Assembly (NCBI GenBank): GCA_009746045.1
Contig: RPFO01000819.1
Coordinates: 1,144,108-1,208,107 of the forward strand
Length of the DNA stretch: 64,000 nt
DNA from: Mesostigma viride
Taxonomy: Eukaryota; Streptophyta; Mesostigmatophyceae; Mesostigmatales; Mesostigmataceae
Direction of reading: 5' to 3'
Shown: piece after piece, positions 10,263-64,000 of the stretch
How the letters are laid out: each line of letters starts with the position of its first letter
Position numbering within the stretch: the first letter of the stretch is position 1
Notes under the pieces: generated by a model
The model's input: only the letters and a program-made list of their open reading frames with translations
Database searches by the model: none
What the model was told of the DNA's origin: nothing
Translations under genes and position numbers: made by a program

Positions 10263-11732
10263 ATGGCATCCTTGGCCCTTGCCACTTTTAACACCCGCAC
10301 ATTGCTAGATGACGACCATAGCTGCCGGGTAGAGGAGCTAGTCGCATTTTGCATTGAGCATCGTGTGTCTATATTAGGCGTCCAGGAACACCGCCGCACG
10401 GTGCCACTTGGCATGGTGAGCACTGATCGCTTGGCGGGTGGCTGGCGGTTTTTCTTCGCTGGCAGCGGTACGTCTGGCCAAGGTGGTGTTGGTCTTTTGT
10501 GTTCGCCGCTGGCAGTTGCTAGCCTCAACACGCTTAAGTTTCTAACGCCACGCCTTATGGTAGCACACTTCACCTCCGTCGAGGGGCGGTCTAAACACCA
10601 CCTCACGGTGGGGGTGGGCTACGCACCCCATAGTGGTCTACCTGCGTTGGAACGCCAGAAGTTCTTCGAGGACTTGCATAGCCTTGAGGGGGCCACCCCG
10701 GCCCGCCACTTTTTGGTTATGCTGCTAGACGCCAATGCCACGCTCCCCGTGGGTACTGCTGGCAGTCGCTTTGCGCCTGCTGACACTGCTGCTAATGACA
10801 ACACTCCCCTGTTTTCTGCCTTTTTGCGGGATAGCGGGATGGTTGCTGTCAACTGCCACTTCCAACGTCCCTCCCAGGACTTGGTCACTTTTCGTGGCCC
10901 TAACGGCCGTCAGGCCTGTCTGGACTACGTGGTGGTACGGCAGCCCAGGTGTACCTCGGTTCTGGACACCCGAGTGTTTGACACGCCCACGGTGTGCTCT
11001 GACCACCGGTTGGTGCGCGCGACCCTTCGGCTCCGGTTCCACGTCCCCGCGCGCCGCGCCCCAGTGGTCCGCCCTGACTGGTCTGCTCTACGTCCGGTCA
11101 AGGGAGATCCTGAGGACTGGACGGACGCCGAGCACGAGCGGAACTGGTGCCGACGGAAGTACCTGTCGGCACTGGACGCCCGGGCGGACGTCGACGAGCT
11201 GGACAATGGTGCCCCCAACGCAGCCATTTTTGCGGGCTTTGCGGCCCGTGCCCCGTTGCTGGCGGCCCGGCACCTGCCGGTCATGCCCCGCCGCCGCCCC
11301 GGCCCGCTCTACCGCCAGGACCCCAAGGTCTTGGCCGCCCGGCACCGCCTCAAGCGTAACCGGGACCCGCTGCAGAAACCATTGCTCAAGGCCGCCCTTG
11401 TGGAGGCCTACGAGCACGCTCAGGACGCGGAGGCGGCCCAGTGCATCGCGGATGCCAAGGCCTGCCAGGCTCGCAACCAGGGCAAGGACATGTGGTACCA
11501 CCTCGACCGGCTCGGCGGCCGGCGGCAGCGCACCCCGGTGGAGCACACGGGGGACGGCACGGCGCCGGTAAGCCTTGACCGCTGGTTGGCCCACAATGTT
11601 TCCTTGACCGGTGGGGCTCGCGCCCCCCCCCGCCGCTTCACCCCGAGACGGCCGCCCGCCTCGGGGTCGCCGGACCCCCGCCGCCACCAGCGCCCCCCTC
11701 CTCGGCCGCGGACTACCAAGTCCCCGCCTTGA
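10263..11732 (+). CDS. LINE endonuclease part (APE-type), 5' half of frameshifted ORF
   Basis: 489 codons. Residues 1-260 form an apurinic-like endonuclease fold: ATFNTRTL with N10, GVQEHR with E42, LDAN at about 155-158, and a SDH triad near 246-248. These are the signature residues of LINE endonucleases that nick target DNA to prime reverse transcription. The part after about residue 450 is proline/arginine-rich and out of frame with the real protein. The correct frame resumes downstream of a run of nine C at about 11623-11631, where a one-base-class slip separates it from the RT frame. Confidence 0.88.
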   Translation: MASLALATFNTRTLLDDDHSCRVEELVAFCIEHRVSILGVQEHRRTVPLGMVSTDRLAGGWRFFFAGSGTSGQGGVGLLCSPLAVASLNTLKFLTPRLMVAHFTSVEGRSKHHLTVGVGYAPHSGLPALERQKFFEDLHSLEGATPARHFLVMLLDANATLPVGTAGSRFAPADTAANDNTPLFSAFLRDSGMVAVNCHFQRPSQDLVTFRGPNGRQACLDYVVVRQPRCTSVLDTRVFDTPTVCSDHRLVRATLRLRFHVPARRAPVVRPDWSALRPVKGDPEDWTDAEHERNWCRRKYLSALDARADVDELDNGAPNAAIFAGFAARAPLLAARHLPVMPRRRPGPLYRQDPKVLAARHRLKRNRDPLQKPLLKAALVEAYEHAQDAEAAQCIADAKACQARNQGKDMWYHLDRLGGRRQRTPVEHTGDGTAPVSLDRWLAHNVSLTGGARAPPRRFTPRRPPASGSPDPRRHQRPPPRPRTTKSPP

Positions 11733-13426
11733 AGGAGGGCTGCCTTGCCACCAACGACGTCGTCCACCCCTTCACTTTGGAGGAATTGGACGGCGCCCTT
11801 GCTCGCCTGCGGTACGATGCGGCGGTCGGTGCCGACCACCTTTCTGCTGAGCTGCTGAAGACCCCTGATCTGGCGGTTAGGGATCTTCTGCTGGCGTTCT
11901 GCAACCGTGTCCTGCTCTCTGACGAGCCTCCGCCTGCTGAGTGGCAGACGGCCATCCGCGTCATGCTGTACAAGAAGGGCTCTGCTGCTGACCCCGGTAA
12001 CTACCGGGGTGTCTGCCTCCAGAGCGCCGCGCTGAAGGTCTTCATGCGCATGATGCTGCACAGGCTCCGCGCCGCGCTGGACCCACACCTGGGTGAGTCT
12101 CAGATGGGTTTCCGTAGTGGTCGTAACACTGTCATGGCTGTGTTTGTCGCGCGCCGGTTGATGGAGGAGGTGCGTCGCCTTCCCCCTGACAGTTTGCCGC
12201 TGGTCCTCATTTTTGTTGACTATATCAAGGCCTTTGACACGGTCCTCTGGGAGGCTCTTTGGGCCATCCTAGCTCTGGACCGCGTGCCACCAGCGTTTAT
12301 TGCTGCCATTCGCCGACTGTATGAGGGCTCACAGGCAGTAGTGCGGACTGCGGAAGGCACCACCCCACCATTCCCCCTTCACCACGGGGTGTGGCAAGGT
12401 TGTGTCCTGTCTCCATACCTGTTCATTATTGTCGTGGACCACGTCATGCGCCAGGCACGTGCGCGCTTTACTGCTCTTAAGGGGTTCGAGCCAGGCTTGG
12501 ACATCCTTAACGAGCGTGGGCACGGCGGGGTTAGCACGGGTTACCGCCTGGCTGACCTGATTTATGCGGACGACACCACCCTCATCGCGCGCCCCGAGCA
12601 CATTCAGACCTGGCTGGACTGTCTGGGCCTGGAGGCGAGGGCGGTGGGGTTGGAGATTAGTGTCAAAACTGAGGCGATGGTGATTGGGGCCTCCAGTCGC
12701 CCACCGCTGCCGCGCCTGCTAGACGGGACGGAGGTCCCACTCCGCGACCGCTTCAAGCTGTTGGGGAGTTGGCTTCCGGACACTGCCGACGATGTGGACA
12801 CCCGCATCGGCCTTTCCTGGGCCAAGCTCCGTTCGCTCAACACCTACTGGCGCTCCAAGGGCCTGGACGAGCACCGCAAGCGCATGCTCTTCAAGGTCCT
12901 CGTCCTCACGGTGCTCACGTATGGCGCCGAGGCATGGACACTCACGGCAACACTGGCAGCCAAGCTAGACGGCACGGTCACCCGGATGCTCCGACAGGTC
13001 CTGAATGTCGGGTTTTCTCAGCGTAGGTCCTTAGAGTCTTTGTATCACGGTATGCCGCGTATTTCGGACGAGATTAGACAGCGTAGGATAGCATTTGTAG
13101 GACATCTTGCTCGCACCAGCCAGGTCGACACCGCCCTTGGTCTGGCCGGTCCCCAGCGGCTCGGCCAACCGGGGCGGCACATTTTGACCTGGCCTGGCCC
13201 CAAGAACATTCCTAAAAAGGTAGGGAAACATGCCATGACCTATACCCAGATGTTGCTGGACGACCTAGTGGTCCCAGCCCAGTTTGAGTACCGCATCCAC
13301 TCTCTCTCCCGTCTTTGGACTGCCATGCAAGACAAGACGCGGTGGAAGAAGATTGTCAAGGCGCACACGCCAGCCCCTGTGGGCAAGCCGCCTCCCCCCA
13401 AACGGAGGAGCCGTTTTGATGAGTAG
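11729..13426 (+). CDS. LINE reverse transcriptase, 3' part of frameshifted ORF
   Basis: Open for 565 codons from 11729 without a genuine start; the coding frame extends upstream to about 11632 (ETAARLGVAGPPPPPAPP). RT motifs: NYRGVCL region (about 91-97), motif A FVDYIKAFD (about 161-169), motif B GVWQGCVLSP (about 219-228), catalytic YADD (about 278-281), and a C-terminal part with LTYGAEAWTLT and RISDEIRQRRIAFVGHLA. Catalytic aspartates are kept, so the protein looks functional apart from the break with the endonuclease part. Confidence 0.92.
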   Translation: MKEGCLATNDVVHPFTLEELDGALARLRYDAAVGADHLSAELLKTPDLAVRDLLLAFCNRVLLSDEPPPAEWQTAIRVMLYKKGSAADPGNYRGVCLQSAALKVFMRMMLHRLRAALDPHLGESQMGFRSGRNTVMAVFVARRLMEEVRRLPPDSLPLVLIFVDYIKAFDTVLWEALWAILALDRVPPAFIAAIRRLYEGSQAVVRTAEGTTPPFPLHHGVWQGCVLSPYLFIIVVDHVMRQARARFTALKGFEPGLDILNERGHGGVSTGYRLADLIYADDTTLIARPEHIQTWLDCLGLEARAVGLEISVKTEAMVIGASSRPPLPRLLDGTEVPLRDRFKLLGSWLPDTADDVDTRIGLSWAKLRSLNTYWRSKGLDEHRKRMLFKVLVLTVLTYGAEAWTLTATLAAKLDGTVTRMLRQVLNVGFSQRRSLESLYHGMPRISDEIRQRRIAFVGHLARTSQVDTALGLAGPQRLGQPGRHILTWPGPKNIPKKVGKHAMTYTQMLLDDLVVPAQFEYRIHSLSRLWTAMQDKTRWKKIVKAHTPAPVGKPPPPKRRSRFDE

Positions 13427-13573
13427 CGTAGATAGGCTTTTCTAGACTAGATATAGCTTAGAGTTAGGTTAGTTCGATTACGCGGCTTCCTCCACACCAC
13501 CCATCCAACCTGGAATATGTGCTACATGATCTCCCAACGGAGACATGTTATAATTTAATTTAATTTAATTTTT

Positions 13574-13745
13574 AATGGCTCCGTTGGGAGATCATGTAGC
13601 ACATATTCCTTGCTTGGATGGATGGAGGTGGGTGAAGCCGCGGAATCGAACTAAGCTACTGACCTCTAAGCTATCTAGTCAAGAAAATCCTAACTACACT
13701 ACTCAGCAAAGCACCCCCGCCGCGCTTGGGGGGAGGGGGTATATG
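13574..13745 (-). mobile_element. LINE family A 3' end, tail-to-tail with full copy
   Basis: A minus-strand 3' UTR and last codons of LINE A abut the tail of the complete element, so the two share one AAATT tract. The copy is truncated at about 13745. Confidence 0.8.
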
Positions 13746-14162
13746 CAAAGCGCTCGAGTTAATTAATACTACATGCAAGCTAGCGCGCATCAATCGTTAC
13801 CATGCACATCGAGCATATGCAACTGACCGTTCCAGATCGGAAATCAAGTACCATCCAACTTAGGCACGGCATATGGTGGCAGGATTCAGGTGCCAGGTAT
13901 ACAGCAGAGATTGCCATTATTTCAAGGATGACATCGACAATACATATCAAGGAGACAACCAGCGCAGGCCAGAAATCGGGAGAATCCGGACCATGGTAGC
14001 TCGAGCCTGCCGTTATCTTGTCCGCGTGTTCGAGTCGTTCAGGATGATGAAGATGAATCGACAATACATATGCCCCCTGGTTGACTGCCATTATTTCAAG
14101 GATGATCGACAATACATATGCCCCCTGGTTGAAGGTTCCTTTACTCTGTATTGGCGCCCACG
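13746..14162. other. Unassigned DNA with a roughly 50-bp duplication
   Basis: No gene seen. The phrase ATCGACAATACATATGCCCC occurs twice, 46 bp apart, each time preceded by GCCATTATTTCAAGGATGA; a third, diverged unit lies near 13910-13950. It contains a copy of the GAGACAACCAGC short dispersed repeat at about 13950. Confidence 0.5.
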
Positions 14163-14262
14163 TGCTTATTAATTAATTAATACATATGCCCCCTCTCAGG
14201 GCTATGTGTTACATACACTCCCAACGGAGTTATGTTCTTAATGAATTAATTAATCGACAATA
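14163..14262 (+). mobile_element. LINE family B 3'-end fragment
   Basis: About 95 bp ends in ACTCCCAACGGAGTTATG and an AATTAATT tail, with a matching ATTAATTAATTAA stretch at its left edge that may be a target duplication or tail of an older copy. It lies about 220 bp beyond the stop codon of the SR140 gene. Confidence 0.75.
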
Positions 14263-14484
14263 CAGCAGGGCTGATCATTACACGCATAAGTAGGAAGAGT
14301 TGCAGGCATGTACGTCACATGAATGTATCTTGTCGACATCAATTGACATGGACAAACCATTAGTCACTTCCTGTTTACCATGGCATCCACTTGTATGGTC
14401 CGATCAAAATGCAACAGAGCAGCCATCCAAGCAGGTGCGTCAACTGCCACCTGTTCCAAAACTCCCGCATTGCTCCTCCTTCGG

Positions 14485-30764
<16,280 letters not shown>

Positions 30765-31789
30765 CGGGTACCACCTGATCAATTGACTCGATTACTGTAT
30801 ACAAAAAGAATCCCCAGACGCAGCTCATGCGCTCCAATCCAGCGAAATAGCGAATTGGATACTCCCACGTCAATTTCTTCAAAGAGCCATCAAGTTTGCT
30901 GTGCCACGGAACGCGGAGATTGTGCCCTGCTCCATTCCCTACGCAAGGGAAGCGGAGACTCTAGGCGCATACTTGGTGCTGGCATGACTACAAATCCCCG
31001 TCAAATCCCCCTTAGATCACGTATCTAACCCACTCAATCAGCATGCAGCAAGCGTGCGCAACAAATTCCTTCAGAGACGGGTGCTCGACAACATCACGCT
31101 GACAACACCGCACCTTAATCAACAAGCGAGAGTCGCCATGGTCGCCATTTATGAAAACGAAGGATAGCGATGGCGGAGAGACTCGATCACAATGCCATCA
31201 TATTCGCATCTTCGAAGTGCAACAGGAACTGCCCTGGTTTCATAAGCGCCGATCTCCATCACTATTTCATGCTGGTTAGCTTCGATGGCAGTATGACCGC
31301 AGGGCTTACCCGGGCGTCAGGCAGCCGGGCAACCATAGCCCAACGACACAGTACCGGGGGTTAACTACTGACATCTACGGTACAATGAGGGCGGGCCGAC
31401 GGGGACGATGCTTATAAACGCCTAGGGAGTAAGTAACGGACACCGAGCCCGGCGCCGGGCGGCCGCCTCCAAAGGCCGCCGGTCGCCTGGGTGGGCCAGT
31501 TTCGATCGGTGCAGTCTTTCGGTGCCGACTGGCAGAATAGCGTTGCCTTGCAACGACATGAACGAGCATGAAATTAGAGCTCTCGAAAAATGGCAGTGCG
31601 CACTGCGCACCGGGTGTGCTCCTGGCTGGTAATGCTTCGGGGGTTCGAATAATAATTTCGCGTTAAGCCTGGTGCGTCATCTGTAGACGTCTAAGATGCA
31701 GATTATAGGAGCTTTTTTCGTCGCTATAAACAGTTGATGGCTGCAGGGCGATGACAGGAGCCAAATCGTAACAAATTAACTACTACAAC
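30765..31789. promoter_or_regulatory. Shared upstream region of divergent SR140 and CWF19-like genes
   Basis: 1,025 bp separate the two start codons, which point away from each other. Candidate elements seen: TATAAA at 31725-31730, 60 nt before the CWF19-like ATG; TATAAA at 31413-31418; a perfect 14-bp palindrome GCCCGGCGCCGGGC at 31447-31460; and CAGTGCGCACTG at 31594-31605 overlapping TGCGCACTGCGCA. No open frame here looks real. A 5' UTR intron of SR140 ending near 30775 is possible. Confidence 0.6.
31725..31730 (+). promoter_or_regulatory. Candidate TATA box of CWF19-like gene
   Basis: TATAAA lies 60 nt upstream of the start codon at 31790, in GC-moderate sequence. Position and orientation fit; nothing else confirms it. 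Confidence 0.4.
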
Positions 31790-60048
<28,259 letters not shown>

Positions 60049-60489
60049 TGCGCCATCTTAGATTATGATAATTTTCTTCCTGGCATTATGAGTATCCTGT
60101 TAACAAGCATCATGTCCATGTTAGATTAACTAGTTAGTTAATTAATCTAATAAATAACACGTGCTTCCGTTGGGGAGTCACGGAGCACCGGAGTGTTAAT
60201 TCCTGTGTGTGCGCAGCGGGAAGGGGGCAGAGAGCCCCCCGTCCCTCAAGCCAGTGGCATGCCTCAGTTGCAATCGGACACGACTAAACGATCCGGTATA
60301 GTCTGTGGGTGCAACAAGACCCGTGTGAGCATAGCATGGCTAGGAGAGCCTTGGCGAACAAGCAGGGCAAGGTGGTGCACATAACTGAGCTAGCAGATAG
60401 TTGTGCTACTGGCTAAGCTATAAGTGGCTGTTTGTCTACCGGAGGCCATGAATTAGCATTGCACGTGGCAGGTGTCCAGATATGATGAC
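60049..60489. other. 3' flank of CWF19-like gene with a LINE 3'-end trace
   Basis: A minus-strand LINE family C terminal motif (GACTCCCCAACGGAAGC in sense) lies at about 60162-60182 next to an ATTAATCTAATAAAT tail-like stretch. No gene is seen in the rest. Confidence 0.5.
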
Positions 60490-60778
60490 AACGGCTATGA
60501 CTGGGCCCAGCCAGGACGTTAGACGCCGCAAGGCCCGCACCTTCAAAGAGCAGCTCGTAGAGGACATGTGGGGGCTAGGACTCTCCATGATTTGGAAAAA
60601 GATGGACAAGGCCAAGTAGGCTCAGGTCATAGAGGACAACAACCCCCCTCCAGTGGGGAAGCAGCGCGTTTGCACACGTGGGAAGCATGCTAGACAAGAC
60701 CCCTAGGGTCGCGGGCACCATAGCTATAGAGTAGGATTTTTCTTTTGTAGATAGCTTAGACCGGTAGGATTGCGTGTA
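60490..60778 (+). mobile_element. LINE family C, RT C-terminal fragment, copy 1
   Basis: The translation contains [17 protein letters not shown] and WKKMDKAK followed by an in-frame stop, then the 3' UTR that leads into a CATC array. A second copy at 61208 lets the family be recognised; the C-terminal layout resembles LINE A (QPGRH, W..., PPPVGK). Confidence 0.7.
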
Positions 60779-61207
60779 ACCATCCATCCATCCATCCATC
60801 CATCCATCCATCCATCCATCCATCCATCCATCCATCCATCCATCCATCCATCCATCCATCCATCCATCCATCCATCCATCCATCCATCCATCCATGGACA
60901 TCCATCCATCCATCCATCCATCCATCCATCCATCCATCCATCCATCCATCCATCCATCCATCCATCCATCCATCCATCCATCCATCCATCCATCCATCCA
61001 TCCATCCATCCATCCATCCATCCATCCATCCATCCATCCATCCATCCATCCATCCATCCATCCATCCATCCATCCATCCATCCATCCATCCATCCATCCA
61101 TCCATCCATCCATCCATCCATCCATCCATCCATCCATCCATCCATCCATCCATCCATCCATCCATCCATCCATCCATCCATCCATCCATCCATCCATCCA
61201 TCCATCC
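60779..61207. repeat. (CATC)n array 1
   Basis: About 107 tetramers with one interruption (CATGGACAT) near 60894-60900. It starts where the family C 3' UTR has its CATCC motif. Confidence 0.98.
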
Positions 61208-61660
61208 AGGTAGACACCTCACGTGGCCCCCCCGCAGGTCTGCGACCAGCCCAGCCTGGCCGGCACCTCCTGACGTGGGCTGGGCCCAGTGATGTTAGAC
61301 GCCACAAGGCCCGCACCTTCAAAGAACAGCTAGTAGAGGACATGGGGGGCCTAGGCCTCTCCGTGATTTGGAAGAAGATGATGGACAAGGCCAAGTGGGC
61401 CCAGGTCATAGAGGACAACGAGCCCCCCCCAGTGGGGAAGCGCCCGCGTGTGCAATCCCGCGGGAGGCACGCCAGATAGCTCCCCCTAGGGCAGCGAACG
61501 GCTGCCTAGATAGATGTTGTAGTTAGAATGCTGTTAGATAGATGTAGTATGTAGCCAAGGTAGATAGATATTAGACCGGTAGGAATGTTTGCACCCATCC
61601 ATCCATCCATCGGGGTTAATGCTCCGTGACTCCCCAACGGGAGCACGAGTCTAATTAATT
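61208..61660 (+). mobile_element. LINE family C, RT C-terminus and 3' end, copy 2
   Basis: Open frame [20 protein letters not shown], then [19 protein letters not shown] and [18 protein letters not shown] to a stop at about 61480. The 3' UTR includes a short CATC run (about 61595-61612), then GGGGTTAATGCTCCGTGA and the hairpin motif CTCCCCAACGGGAG at 61630-61643, then an AATTAATT tail. Confidence 0.75.
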
Positions 61661-61668
61661 AATTAATT

Positions 61669-61763
61669 AATCCATCCATCCATCCATCCATCCATCCATC
61701 CATCCATCCATCCATCCATCCATCCATCCATCCATCCATCCATCCATCCATCCATCCATCCAT

Positions 61764-61797
<34 letters not shown>

Positions 61798-62092
61798 GTC
61801 CATCCGTCCATCCGTCCATCCGTCCATCCGTCCATCCATCCATCCATCCATCCATCCATCCATCCATCCATCCATCCATCCATCCATCCATCCATCCATC
61901 CATCCATCCATCCATCCATCCATCCATCCATCCATCCATCCATCCATCCATCCATCCATCCATCCATCCATCCATCCATCCATCCATCCATCCATCCATC
62001 CATCCATCCATCCATCCATCCATCCATCCATCCATCCATCCATCCATCCATCCATCCATCCATCCATCCATCCATCCATCCATCCATCCATC
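61669..62092. repeat. (CATC)n array 2 with CGTC variants
   Basis: About 106 tetramers. A patch near 61788-61825 alternates CATCCGTC, as expected from local duplication of a mutated unit. It is followed by another family C terminal sequence (GGGGTTAATGCTCCGTGA, 62094 on), so it is an expansion inside a LINE 3' UTR. Confidence 0.97.
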
Positions 62093-62160
62093 GGGGTTAA
62101 TGCTCCGTGACTCCCCAACGGCCGGGAGCACCAGTTAATAATAAATAAACAAATTAATTG
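62093..62160 (+). mobile_element. LINE family C 3'-terminal fragment
   Basis: About 65 bp with GCTCCGTGACTCCCCAACGG and an AATAAATAAACAAATTAATT tail. Confidence 0.7.
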
Positions 62161-62182
62161 CTGGACTAGCCCGTGGTACGTT

Positions 62183-62374
62183 CTGATTTTCTGATTTGGC
62201 ACGCCGCAAAGGTGAAAACCATTTGCGTTCAGTGCCGGTCCGCGGAGAACGCGGAAAACGCGATCTGCAAATGAATCCGACCGGAATCAAACTGGGGACC
62301 TCTCGCACCAACTTTCGCTGACTATAGGACGGACGTCTCCGGATCCTAGGGCCTCGCCAACTTACACCTACAGT
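62183..62374 (-). mobile_element. tRNA-derived SINE, second long copy
   Basis: Nearly colinear with the copy at 19411-19597, including the head CTGTAGGTGTAAGTTGGCGA, a mutated B box (AGTTTGATTCC) and the tail. It lies on the minus strand. Confidence 0.75.
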
Positions 62375-62591
62375 CATCCGCAAAAGTTCTCCTTTCCGGG
62401 GAGTGATGCAAGCCTTTCGGATTTGGTACTAGATAAATCATTCCAGATCTGTGTGTGTAGGAGTACTACACACGTGTCTGCACGCGAGACTTGTACGTTC
62501 AGTCTCGCAACGTGAGACGGGCTGAACACGGCTGGAACCTTCTTTATTAGAAGGGGGCGTAGCCGGTACTATCGAGATCAGCCAAGCGTAT

Positions 62592-62698
62592 ATTCTGATT
62601 TGGCACGCCGCAAAGGTGAAAACCATTTGCGTTCAGTGCCGGTCCGCGGAAAACGCGGAAAACGCGATCTGCAAATGAATCCGACCGGAATCGAACTG
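62592..62698 (-). mobile_element. tRNA-derived SINE, 5'-truncated copy
   Basis: Holds the tail, body and B box (AGTTCGATTCC) but stops at about 62698, where LINE ORF1 sequence resumes. It is inserted in or next to the degraded ORF1 at 62699-63776. Confidence 0.75.
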
Positions 62699-63776
62699 GG
62701 TACGTGGCTACAAGGTATATGACGAATCTAGCCCACACTGGGGGCTTCCACATTTGGTTGTTGACTATCAAGTCCCCGCCCCTCCAACATACCTTGGGCT
62801 TCTTGGGGTCCTGCTTGTGGCGGAGGTATTCCGGCCACAGGTCACGCCGCTGCTGCTGCTGCTGCGCGGGGGTGAGGTCGTCGTCCAGCTTCCAGGGGAG
62901 GTCGTGCGGCTTCTTGCAACGAGAGAGGAACAGCCACTTATCCTTGATGGAGCGGAAGGCGAGCAGGAGTGGTATAGGGGTGCCGCCTTGTCCCGTGAAT
63001 GGGGGAGGCGATGCCCACGCAGCTTGACGTAACCTTCAAGTTCCAGTTGGGTAAGAAGCGTGTGCCTGAGCTTGTCCTCATGCAAGAGACGTTGTACGTT
63101 GTCTCCCCCGCCGGCTGCTGGGGGAAATGACACAGCACCACGCGGCATTTGCGGCGGGCGCGGTCGGTGGCGGCATGGTCTTCTGACCTCGGCGTTGGTC
63201 TTCCATCTCCTGCATGCAGCTTCGTAACGATGGCGACCGTCGTCGAGGTGGTCGCTGCATGTGACCGCAGCAGGTTAGCGCATAGGAGTGCGGCGAGAGG
63301 TCACCAGCTGCCTGCCGCATATGTAGGCTGGGCGGCGATGGTGGCCGTCTGCGCCGCAATCTCCGGGACCTGCGTGGCCGGCAGAGTCTCACATTGGGCG
63401 GTGATGGCTTCTAAAGTCTTGATGAGCAGGCCACACTTGCATGCCCTCCACCTGATCGATCTAGGCGAGAACTGAACTGGGCGTGTGCATCAGTGGACTG
63501 AGCCGCGTCGGCAGCGCAGTGCCCTCTGGGGTTGGAGCTTGTGGGCGCCCTTGGTTTCCGTATTTGAATACTTGGCCTCCACAGTGTCGAGTTGAGCGTC
63601 GCAGTAAGCTAGTGTGGTCAGCTCAGTCTCGATCGGCCAACGGCCAGGTCACGTGCTCCTCCAGCACAGTGAGGATGTCAGCCTTGCGGAGGGAGGGAGC
63701 CGGTGCGGCCACTGGCGCGGGGGCTGGCCGGGTGCGTAGCGTAGCAGTGAGTTCTGCTTCGTTTCGAGCTAATTAA
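62699..63776 (-). pseudogene. LINE ORF1-like remnant, third copy (diverged family)
   Basis: Minus strand: N-terminal piece (LTATLRTRPAPAPVAAPAPS; ADILTVLEEHVTWPLA), then broken frames, then DNVQRLLHEDKLRHTLLTQL and, after a frameshift, LDDDLTPAQQQQQRRDLWPE with LRHKQDPKKPK, the ORF1p C-terminal domain. It differs clearly from the two ORF1 copies at 4.9-9.6 kb, and several stops show it is inactive. Confidence 0.65.
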
Positions 63777-63801
63777 AAGGAACTCAGTGGTCCGCCGAGG
63801 C

Positions 63802-63840
63802 AGCAGCGCCTGATGCTCCTGAGGAGCATCAGGCGCTGCT
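63802..63840. repeat. 39-bp perfect inverted repeat (hairpin)
   Basis: Arms AGCAGCGCCTGATGCTCCT and AGGAGCATCAGGCGCTGCT are exact reverse complements around a single G. It lies about 25 bp upstream of the ORF1 remnant's N-terminal end. Confidence 0.9.
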
Positions 63841-63959
63841 CAGTGCATCTCAGAGCGGGTAGTGATGAGCCATGCACTTCACTTGGCTCTCGTCATGGTG
63901 CATGGTCCAAATCCTTTCCTTCGACAAACGTAACAATCTTAATTGCGTTCCTGTGGCAG

Positions 63960-63995
63960 GTACTGGAGGACCTGGGCACACTGCCCCTTGGACAG
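63960..63995 (+). other. Possible exon of a further gene at the window edge
   Basis: The sequence after a pyrimidine-containing stretch ending CTGTGGCAG reads VLEDLGTLPLGQ in phase 0 and is followed by GTATT, a possible donor. It has good splice borders and sensible codons, but only 36 bases. The family cannot be told. Confidence 0.25.
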
Positions 63996-64000
63996 GTATT

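Larger units (their letters stand above)
10258..13573 (+). mobile_element. LINE family A, near-complete non-LTR retrotransposon
   Basis: The element runs from the start of the endonuclease frame through RT (stop at 13424-13426), a short 3' UTR with CTCCCAACGGAG at 13531-13542, and a TTTAA-repeat tail to about 13573. No ORF1 precedes the endonuclease. APE endonuclease plus RT in one coding unit, a very short 3' UTR and a simple-repeat tail are reminiscent of RTE-like LINEs; the clade assignment is inference. At least eight related fragments are in this window. Confidence 0.92.

Noticed and set aside
60756-61418. Minus-strand protein with N-terminus [14 protein letters not shown]
   Set aside because: Antisense of the LINE C RT fragment joined to a tetramer array.

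Overview
The window is nuclear DNA from a plant-lineage eukaryote, most likely a GC-rich green alga. The evidence is spliceosomal introns with GT..AG borders, two spliceosome proteins with plant-type architecture (an RRC1-type SR140 and a CwfJ/Cwf19-like protein carrying CCCH zinc fingers), non-LTR retrotransposons with pentanucleotide tails, and possible TGTAA polyadenylation signals. No bacterial-type operon, rRNA, CRISPR array or clear tRNA gene was seen.

Layout. 1-3.3 kb: a three-exon TMEM208 (SND2-type) gene on the + strand. 3.3-14.3 kb: a nested graveyard of LINEs, with one nearly intact endonuclease/RT element (10.26-13.57 kb), ORF1-only 'half' elements, a rearranged insertion and many 3'-end fragments. 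14.5-30.8 kb, minus strand: a 15-exon gene for the U2 snRNP-associated SR140/U2SURP/RRC1 protein. About 1 kb of shared upstream DNA follows (30.8-31.8 kb). 31.8-60.05 kb, plus strand: an 11-exon CWF19-like gene spread over 28 kb, of which only about 2.3 kb is coding. 60.1-63.8 kb: more LINE 3' ends, (CATC)n arrays, SINE copies and a degraded LINE ORF1. The right edge may hold one exon of a further gene.

I assembled the three gene models by hand. In each, every exon junction keeps reading phase across GT..AG borders, which strongly supports them. The two large genes are arranged head to head and both encode spliceosome components: SR140 acts with U2 snRNP at branch-site recognition, and Cwf19-like proteins act in late or intron-lariat spliceosomes.

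The most unusual property is what fills the introns of these two genes. About 19 kb of the CWF19-like gene is tandem repeat, including a 10.4 kb array of a 43-bp unit with higher-order structure. In at least four introns the array begins at a 5' splice site, and its unit is a copy of the exon end plus the donor, so tens of decoy splice sites follow the real one. One intron carries repeated 12-nt pseudo-exons with both splice signals. Several other arrays are long pyrimidine tracts, always with the pyrimidines on the sense strand.
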